From Vandiemenella viatica (Eukaryota; Arthropoda; Insecta; Orthoptera; Morabidae): DNA of 64,000 nt. Position 1 is the first letter of the stretch, and every line of letters begins with the position of its first letter. Positions 57,688-64,000 of this stretch are shown here, in pieces. The translations under genes were made by a program, and so were the position numbers. The notes below the pieces were generated by a model. It was not told the origin of the DNA. It worked only from the letters and a program-made list of their open reading frames with translations, and made no database searches. Location: positions 122,006,095 to 122,070,094 of the forward strand of contig CM061920.1 in the NCBI GenBank assembly GCA_031002005.1. The letters run 5' to 3'.

Positions 57688-59014
57688 CGAGGGTTGTTTT
57701 TTAAGTAAGGGCCGTTTTTATTTTTTATAAAAGATACAAATACTTTTGTAAAAAAAACTTTTATTTTCTGATTCTACACTCTTTTGCCTATTTTTCTACA
57801 CAGTTGCCTTGTTTATTTAAGCACTTGTCGTCCGTACAACTAAGTTTTTAATTCCCTCTTCAAAGAATTCGGCTGCCTGCTCCGACAGCCAAGAGTTCAC
57901 GGCCGCTTTCACTTCATCGTCGTCATTGAAGCGCTGCCCGCCAAGATGGTGTTTCAGGTACCGGAAAAGGTGAAAATCGCTAGGATCAAGGTCGGGGCTG
58001 TAAGGTGCTTGGTCCAAAACTTCCCAACCAAAAGAATCAATCAAATCCCGAGTCTTTTGAGAGGTGTGAGGCCTAGCGTTATCGTGCAGGAGCAAAACTC
58101 CTTTTGTCAGCATGCCGCGCCTTTTGTTTTGAATTGCTCTGCGGAGCTTCTTTAGAGTTGCACAGTAGGCATCTGAGTTGATTGTTGTTCCTCGTGGCAT
58201 AAAGTCCACTAGCAAAACACCGCGCCCGGTCCCAGAACACAGTTGCCATAATCTTGCGCTTTGACAGCGTCTGTTTGGCTTTGACCTTGACAGGTGAGGT
58301 TGTGTGTCGCCATTCCATCGATTGTCACTTGCTTTCGGGAGTGATATGGGATACCCATGTTTCATTTCCAGTGACAATTTGACTGTCATCCCCTTCTTCC
58401 TCGTAAAGAATCAAAAAGTCAAATGAAGTGGCAAATCTCTTCCCTTTGTGGTCCTCTGTGAGGAGTGTGGGTACCCACCGAGAACACAGTTTCTTAAACT
58501 TTAGGTTTTCAGACACAATTTTGTACAAAACTGATCTTGAAACTTGTGGAAATTCCAAAGAAAGAGTGGAAATTGTGAATCTTCTGTCCTCACGAATCTT
58601 TGGTTCGACTGCAGCCACCAAATCATCAGTGATCACAGAGGGCCGGCCTGAGCGTTCTTCGTCATGGACGTTTTGACTGCCATTTTTAAACTCTCTAACC
58701 CACTGACGCACTTTACTTTCACTCATTGCATTCAAGCCATAAACTTCTGTTAACTGACGATGAATTTCTGCAGCTGATAGGCTTCTCACGGTCAAAAAAC
58801 GTATCACTGACCGTATCTCACACGCGGCGGGCGATTCAATAATCGTAAACATTATAAAGTAGCACAGCGATGCATACACGTCAGCTACAGAGCTGCAACT
58901 GGCATCAGTGTGAACGAGAAGGATGCCGGCAAGTGGCGCGGTGGATTGTTGCGGCGTCCGCGCGAACTACGGGACTATACGCGTGAACGGCCCTTACTTA
59001 AAAAACAACCCTAT
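57688..59014 (-). mobile_element. mariner element (DD34D), dead
   Basis: 1327 bp with inverted repeats matching at 27 of 29 positions (57688-57716 and 58986-59014; core agggttgttttttaag), flanked by TA (57686-57687 and 59015-59016). The transposase gene is on the - strand. Length, target and catalytic spacing are typical of mariner. Confidence 0.93.
57817..58852 (-). pseudogene. mariner transposase, inactivated
   Basis: Starts at the ATG at 58850-58852 (MFTIIESPAACEIRS). The N-terminus has the helix-turn-helix region (SAAEIHRQLTEVYG, SESKVRQWVREFKNG). The first catalytic position reads IVTGNETWV, where the family has D in place of N (codon AAT). A TGA at 58325-58327 follows PESK. The next part (SMEWRHTTSPV, MATVFWDR) is in the same frame; after it the frame shifts near 58225. 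The last part carries the other two catalytic residues, D in LLLHDNARPHTS and D in SPDLDPSDFHLF, with 34 residues between them, and ends at 57817. Three independent lesions: one substitution, one stop, one frameshift. Confidence 0.93.
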
Positions 59015-59339
59015 TACTTACAACATATTACGAAACAGTTAGGAAAATTTAAAACACTCTCTATTTACGACAAACTGTCACTGACCTTAACGGAATAGAT
59101 CCAACCTGAACAAAATGCACACAACATATCAACATCTCTTTGATATTTGTTGCTGTGTGAATAAAATGTTTACATTGGAATTGTATAGCAAAGCTAAAAT
59201 GTTTCTGTAACAGAAAAAATTATCCGAAAAGCTACTATTGAATAAAAAAAAGTTTATTAACATCTCTGTGATATTTTCTGCTGCAATCTAGGGAATTGGC
59301 TCTGAACTGTCTCATACGCGCTACCACTTTAAGCACCAA

Positions 59340-60310
59340 AGTCCGAAAAATTCTTTCTTAATTTATGATTTTATCCAAGTGGAGACCTTAATCTTTAAAA
59401 CGATATGATATTTATCAATTTCTGCTAGGTTTCGAAGAAGATAAATGGCTTGTAATAAAAAAAACACTCTGTAGAAATAATATTGATACTTTTGCCCTTT
59501 ATGTGTCAAATTCCAAAAAATTCCTTTTATAAAATACGGTGTGACCAAAGCAGCCACCTTGGTCTTTAAAGTGATACCTCATTTATCAATTTTGGTTTGT
59601 TATCAAGCGAGGTAAAAACAAAAAGTTTTAGAAATTATGATATTTTTGCCCTTTAAGGGTCGAATTTGAGGAAAGTTTTTTGTTAAAATACATTGTGACC
59701 AAAGTGAATAATTTAATATTTAAAACGATACCTCATGTATGAACTTCGGTTAGGTATCAAGGAAAATAAATAGCTCGTGACAGAAAAATGCGTTGTAGAA
59801 ATATTAATACTTTTGCCCTCTAAGGGTAGAAATTCAAAAAATTTATTTCTTAAAATGTGGTTTAACGGAACCGAAGACCTTACGAAGAACTCAATCTTTA
59901 AAATGATACCTTGTTTATCAATTTTGTTTAATTATCAACGGAGAAAAATGACTCGAGACACAAAAAACGCATTTTAGAATAAATGAAATTTTTTCCCTTT
60001 AAGGGTAAAATTACAAATTATTCCTGTCTTAAAATATAATGTTACCACGGAGGAGACCTTTATCTTTATTATGATACCTTATTTATCTATATCGGTTAGA
60101 TATCGAGTGAGGTAGATGGCTCGAGACACAAAAATGCGTTGTAGAAAAAATTATACTTTTTCCCTTTAAGGGTTTAATTCCAAAAACATTCTATCTTAAA
60201 ATATGATGTCACCAAAGCTCAGACATTACTTCTCATAATCTTATTTGATTTATCGATTTTGGTTAGATATCCAGGGAGATAATTGGCTCGAGACACAAGA
60301 AACACATTTT
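59340..60310. repeat. Tandem repeat, about 167-bp period, six degenerate copies
   Basis: Each unit has a (t)tttgccctttaagggt anchor (59491, 59645, 59812, 59992, 60159: spacing 154, 167, 180, 167), followed by a-rich ttcaaaaaatt, taaaatatg, gatacctta/gatacctca, tttatcaatttt and ggctcgagacaca. The array stops where the Tc1-like copy starts at 60311. The period is satellite-like. A shorter direct repeat (aacatctct(t/g)tgatattt) lies at 59130 and 59260 before the array. Confidence 0.85.
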
Positions 60311-60578
60311 AGAGTGCTCCTGCTGTCATAGGAAATTGCTCCCCAGACCATGACTCCAGGTGTAGGTCCAGTGTGTCTAGGCCGCAGACAGTTTGGTTGC
60401 AGGCGTTCCCCTGGCCTCCTTCTGACCAACACTCGGCCATCACTGGCACCAAGGCAGAACCTGCTTTCATCAGAAAACACAACAGATCTCCACTCCGTCC
60501 TTCAATGAGCTCTGGCTTGACACCACTGGAGTCGCAAACGGCGATGGCTTGTAGTCAGTGGAATGCACGCTACAGGGC
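60311..60578 (-). pseudogene. Tc1-like transposase, inverted middle part
   Basis: The - strand has SHRRLRLQWCQARAHW in one frame and VFSDESRFCLGASDG (first catalytic D), RRRPGERLQPNCLRPRH and TPGVMVWGAISYDSRSTL in another, where the 48-bp duplication begins. It belongs upstream of the + strand half but points the other way. Frames change between the two, so there is at least one indel as well. Confidence 0.85.
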
Positions 60579-61026
60579 TGGAGTCATGGTCTGGGGAGCA
60601 ATTTCCTATGACAGCAGGAGCACTCTTGTGGTTATACCAAACACACTGACTGCAAATTTGTACGTCAGTCTGGTAATTCAACCTGTAGTGCTGCCATTCA
60701 TGAACAGCATTCAAGGGGGAGTTTTTCAACAGGATAACGCTCGCCCTCATACCGCTGTTGTCTCGCAACGTGCTCTACAGAGTGTCGACATGTTACCTTG
60801 GCCTGCGAGATCACCAGATCTGTCTCCAATTGAACACGTATGGGATATCATTGGACGACAACTCCAGCATCATCCACAGCCAGCACTGACCGTCCCAGTA
60901 TTGACAGCACAAGTACAACAAGCATGGAACTCCATACCACAAAGTGACATTCGAAACCTGTATGACACAATGCATTCACGTTTGCAGGCTTGCATTCAAA
61001 ATTCTGGAGGTTACACCGGCTATTAA
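60579..61026 (+). pseudogene. Tc1-like transposase, C-terminal half
   Basis: An open frame on the + strand from the duplicated GVMVWGAISYDSRSTL to the natural end NSGGYTGY and stop at 61024-61026. It contains D in GVFQQDNARPHT and E in PDLSPIEHVWDI. I count 32 residues between them, as in the copy at 40728, which it resembles but does not equal. The frame extends upstream to 60373, but there it is antisense to the inverted part. Confidence 0.88.
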
Positions 61027-61378
61027 TTTAACAGTATTTCACATTTGAAATGCATTTTCTTGAGCTTAAATTAACCTGTGATCTTGAAAATTTAATCAAT
61101 TAAACATGTTAACTTGACAAATGCATTGTCCAAATTTCATTACTCTACAATAATTTTTTCTTGGTGTTGGGATTTTTTTTTCCGTCTGTGTATATAGCCT
61201 CAATGGGGCTGCAGCGGTAAATTTCGGAATTATAGCGGCGCCCACCGACCAACCACGCTTAGATTAATTTTACACTATTCTTTCTTTATTGTTGAAATTT
61301 TTTTACCAATGCGGTTCAGTATTTTATTAATTGCGGAAATGCATATTGTAATAGCCCTCAAACCTAAACTTAAATGGA

Positions 61379-61951
61379 ATGGTATTTTATGATACGTTGT
61401 TTAGTTCTTTACTTGATGTGGATGATGGTATTGAAGAAACGGGTGGAAGTGAGAAGTTTCCTTTACCGGTTTCTGATTTGGAAAAATGTACAGAATGGGA
61501 CTTAGGTGACACCATGTTTTGTACACTCTTTGATGTAGAAGCTAAGAGTGAACTAGTAGTTTCTGAGAAAAAAACTCATGTTATGGAGGAAGTCAGTGAG
61601 CCAGATGTTAGAATAATTGTAGGTGCTGATTCAGATAGTTTGTTATGTGTAGGTAGTCATCAGATAATGGAGAGTGGAATTGGAAGTAATGACAGACTGA
61701 ACTGCAGTAGTGATGATAGTAAATTTGTATTACCAGTTGAATCAGCAACATTGCTGTTAAGGAACAAACAATTTGTAAAATCAGAACCATTTGATCTCCC
61801 AGCTATTCTATGGCTATGCCAGAGTCTGTTGTTGCAGATGATTCAAAGTTTGTATATCTTGCAATATATAGTGAAGCTCTGTGTATATAGAAGTGTAGTA
61901 TTAGATATTCATTCAAAAGTAGAAGAAAATTGGAAAGTTCGGAAAAAGTAA
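61379..61951 (+). CDS. Unrecognised acidic protein
   Basis: A 190-codon frame whose first ATG is at 61379 (context gaATGg). The first 140 residues are acidic (many D, E, S) and the last 50 more hydrophobic and basic. A weak internal repeat is visible: YDTLFSSLLDVDD at residues 4-16 and GDTMFCTLFDVEA at 43-55. No signal peptide, zinc motif or known domain. It lies in the proposed esterase intron between the rearranged Tc1-like copy and ORF1-like debris. It could be part of an unrecognised transposon or a small host gene; the length makes chance less likely but does not exclude it. Confidence 0.35.
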   Translation: MVFYDTLFSSLLDVDDGIEETGGSEKFPLPVSDLEKCTEWDLGDTMFCTLFDVEAKSELVVSEKKTHVMEEVSEPDVRIIVGADSDSLLCVGSHQIMESGIGSNDRLNCSSDDSKFVLPVESATLLLRNKQFVKSEPFDLPAILWLCQSLLLQMIQSLYILQYIVKLCVYRSVVLDIHSKVEENWKVRKK

Positions 61952-62248
61952 TTTACATAGTTTTGGGTTTTCAGGGAAATCCTGGAACCCACTTTTTCAG
62001 TAGGGGCCTTTACCAAAATCTGGGGAGGGGTGCCCTAATGTCTGCTATTTTTTAAGAGAATTATTTGTAGGAATGCATGGTTTGGGGAGGGGTTACCAGC
62101 TGTAAATATGTAATTTTGTAAATAAGATAGTGTCAGTTGATGTATATGGATAGTTACTTTGTGTACTTTAGTTAAAATAGTAATTATAATGATACAAAAT
62201 GTTTAAGATGTAAGAATTCCAGTGTATAAAACAATTTGTAACATGTGT
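61952..62248. other. Spacer
   Basis: No gene; two ggggaggggt-like G-rich words at 62025 and 62084. Confidence 0.4.
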
Positions 62249-62305
62249 GAGTGGAGACTTTCCCGGCGTATCGATGCAACAAAATCTTCTCGGGTGTCCC
62301 GCCGG
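62249..62305. repeat. Dispersed repeat gagtggagactttcccggcg
   Basis: Second copy of the 36439-36497 repeat. Confidence 0.7.
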
Positions 62306-62940
62306 ATGGTGACTCTGCTGTCTTCATCAGGTATCTTGTAGTTGTTCTCAGCTGATTGTCTCTGCCTCGACTGGCTTGGCGGCGGGGTGCCATTTCTGCC
62401 TAGTCTTCTTCAGTCAGTGTATAGCGGAGCCTTTGTAGTGAGACATTTACTCCAACTTCCATCGATGTGGTATGGCTTCTCGGTCGGTTTGACTTCTTGG
62501 TTGGCTCTTGAGTAATGGCTTCATGAGACAACGGCTGCTTATTGTTAATCGAGTTATAAGTTACGTCAGCAACTCGATGATGCTTGTTAGCTGCTGACCC
62601 CACTGCACATCCGCTGCGCTATGGTCGCAGCATCTGTGCCGGCAGGATGATCGGCCACGTGTGGACGTATTCTTCGACTTCGTGACTGGACGAGGTGGGA
62701 CTCGGTGACTTGACCGGTCTTCTTCGCTAGACGTGGTAGCGGGCTTGCTGGTCTGACGACAAACTCCTCCCGATTCTTGCGATGACGAGCCCTTTCCTGG
62801 AGCTGGGCCCCCTGCCTGTCAGGAGCCAGCTCAGCCCGATGTCGCTTCAGCTGCAGACGAGGGGAGCAGTTTGCTGCCAACGCCGTAGGCGTTGGCTGGT
62901 CTTGTGTAGGGGTACCTGTCGTACTCTTGCGACATTTTCC
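62306..62940 (-). pseudogene. ORF1-like debris of a non-LTR element
   Basis: The - strand has GC-rich frames encoding Arg/Ser/Pro/Gln-rich products (for example TTGTPTQDQPTPTALAANC near 62915, RHRKNREEFVVRPASPLPRL near 62770 and the frame at 62400-62603). Their composition recalls the N-terminal part of ORF1 of jockey-like LINEs. The order relative to the neighbouring ORF1 piece at 63245 is wrong for one element, so it would be a separate insertion. Confidence 0.35.
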
Positions 62941-63244
62941 CCTAAATTGCTGTTGTGGTGTAGTTTCTTCGGTTCAAGTTTACGTCGCGATACACGACGT
63001 TGTTAAATTAGGATAAAATGATTGTATCAATGCGCGTTTGATTGAGGATTTGAATTTGTAGCGCCAATATTAGCGGAAATTGTGGGTAGGTTGAAATTCA
63101 TCCTGGACCATAATGAAAACTCAACCTTTTTGTCACAGCCAATGGCACGAGGAATTTAGTTATCAGTTATTTAAGCAACTTTCATAAGCACTATGTCACG
63201 TTGTGACGTCATGTATTGCAACGTAAACTACTCCCGTTTCTTCT

Positions 63245-63760
63245 TCATGGTTGGTTGTTTTCATTTCCTGGCGCCCTGCCAGGATGGTTCATTGTTGCTG
63301 CGACAGTCGTTTGCACAGTCGCTGCCGCGATCATTTCTGTAAGCTTTGCGATGGCGTCTGTCACTGCTTTCGTCATCTGACGGAGTTCAGTGGCCAACAC
63401 GTCTTCGGCGGGAGGAGCTACAGGGGCGGTAGTGCGCCGACCTCCCTGGTTGGGTGCTGCCAGGTGGTGGTGGCAGCGGTCGTCGTGTGGCGGGGGGACG
63501 CTTAAAGCCCCGTCTTCTCTGCTTGCCGGCCGACTGGCTGCTGTCGTCGCCTCTGGTGTATTGGCCCCCTCCTGGGGCTCATTTTTGGAGACACACGGCT
63601 GCTGACGTGACGTCTGCTTTTTGACGCGGAGATTTTTCCTCACGATGCACCCACTGTATGATGCTGCATGACTTTCTCCACAGTTGCAGCATTTGGGTGG
63701 GTGCATCGCGAGGAACCATCCAGTTTCCCACGAAAAATACCCACCAATCTTACGGTTGAT
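63245..63760 (-). pseudogene. jockey-type LINE ORF1, C-terminal part
   Basis: On the - strand PPKCCNCGESHAASYSGC near 63690 is the last zinc knuckle (CxxCGxxHxAxYxGC) of gag-like ORF1 proteins of jockey-clade LINEs. After it comes a Pro/Thr/Ala-rich stretch and a helical end (LRQMTKAVTDAIAKLTEMIA), with the stop at 63245-63247. The first zinc knuckles are missing and no endonuclease frame follows, so this is a truncated copy. The frame is open further to 63907, but there it is antisense to the esterase exon and not real. Confidence 0.7.
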
Positions 63761-63833
63761 GCGAAAAAGAAGAAGAAAGTATTTTCTGAATGTCGAAGAA
63801 ATGATGTGATCATGTGTTGTATTGTTGTTGCAG

Positions 63834-63968
63834 GCCCAGTACGTGGAGGTGAGTGTGGAGCAGGGTGTTCTGAGGGGGGAGACAGCGACCACGGTGTATG
63901 GCGTCAACTACACGCGCTTCCTGGGGGTGCCGTACGCCGAACCACCACTGGGAGACCTCAGGTTCCAG
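63834..63968 (+). CDS. Type-B carboxylesterase, first body exon
   Basis: A 135-bp, 45-codon exon between a clear 3' splice site (ttgttgttgcag|GCC) and a 5' splice site (CAG|GTAAGA). It begins AQYVEVSVEQGVLRGE and carries the N-terminal signature of the carboxylesterase/cholinesterase family, YTRFLGVPYAEPPLGDLRFQ. The oxyanion hole, catalytic serine, glutamate and histidine lie in later exons beyond the window. Both borders are phase 0. Insect members hydrolyse esters (xenobiotics, juvenile hormone, pheromones) and many are secreted; which applies here cannot be told. The proposed signal peptide is exon B at 56057, with exon A at 45597 as alternative. Just beyond the splice site the exon's beginning is repeated at 63977. 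Confidence 0.93.
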
Positions 63969-63976
63969 GTAAGACT

Positions 63977-64000
63977 CAGTACGTGGAGGTGAGTGTGGAG
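63977..64000 (+). repeat. Exact 24-bp repeat of the esterase exon start, cut by the window end
   Basis: cagtacgtggaggtgagtgt and the next four bases equal 63837-63860. The offset is 140 bp. The repeat begins inside the intron 8 nt after the splice site and runs off the window, so a tandem duplication of the exon is likely, but its length is unknown. Confidence 0.85.

Larger units (their letters stand above)
60311..61193 (+). mobile_element. Tc1-like element, rearranged
   Basis: The right part (60579-61026) encodes on the + strand the second half of a Tc1-like transposase, and a 3' inverted repeat follows (ccgtctgtgtat near 61182-61193). The left part (60311-60578) is inverted: the - strand encodes the preceding part of the same protein. 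The two parts share a perfect 48-bp inverted duplication (60311-60358 and 60579-60626). The N-terminal third of the gene and the 5' inverted repeat are missing. Confidence 0.85.

Noticed and set aside
59340..60310. CRISPR-like array of regularly spaced repeats
   Set aside because: Units are long (about 167 bp), diverged along their whole length and without unique spacers; eukaryotic satellite.

Overview
The window is animal nuclear DNA, most likely from a large-genome polyneopteran insect (orthopteran favoured, not proven). It is AT-rich, has long non-coding stretches, tRNA-derived SINEs with A and B boxes, Ty3/gypsy, Helitron, Tc1/mariner, hAT and non-LTR elements, and intron-split exons with GT/AG borders. 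Nothing is bacterial: there are no operons, CRISPR arrays or Shine-Dalgarno-led genes.

Host genes are sparse. The clearest is the start of a secreted type-B carboxylesterase on the + strand. Its first body exon is at 63834-63968, and a signal-peptide exon that fits it lies at 56057-56119. A second, homologous promoter plus signal-peptide exon lies 10.5 kb upstream at 45597-45659, so either two start regions serve one esterase gene or an esterase gene was tandemly duplicated. A possible first coding exon of an unrecognised gene is on the - strand at 15736-15871. An unrecognised 190-codon ORF is at 61379-61951.

Layout. 0-9 kb: SINEs, a non-LTR fragment (3.9-4.6 kb), and a near-complete 3.04-kb DNA transposon of a family I cannot assign (5283-8322) with its own TIRs and a two-piece transposase-like ORF. 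9-12 kb: a 434-bp hAT MITE with a nested hairpin, a deletion-derived Tc1/mariner element that still encodes a DNA-binding-only protein, and a second type of SINE. 12-15 kb: Helitron debris, degenerate repeats and an (AT)n tract. 15-27 kb: the orphan exon, SINEs, tandem repeats, a GC-rich island and AT-rich spacer. 27.2-35.4 kb: a complete Ty3/gypsy element on the - strand with two LTRs, a CATT target duplication, primer-binding site and polypurine tract, with broken gag and integrase frames. 36-44 kb: more non-LTR sequence, a decayed Tc1/mariner element, a nearly intact Tc1-like element (40485-41896) and an internally deleted Helitron with a recognisable 3' end. 44-57 kb: SINE, both esterase first exons, a G-rich tract and a Helitron helicase fragment. 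57-61 kb: a foldback element, a dead mariner, a ~167-bp-period satellite, and a rearranged Tc1-like copy at the satellite edge. 62-64 kb: non-LTR ORF1 debris in the probable esterase intron, then the esterase exon.

Most coding capacity belongs to transposons and most of that is broken. The pieces that could still make a functional product are the esterase exons, the unassigned transposon (one frameshift), the Tc1-like transposase (one late stop) and the small DNA-binding protein at 10.7 kb.
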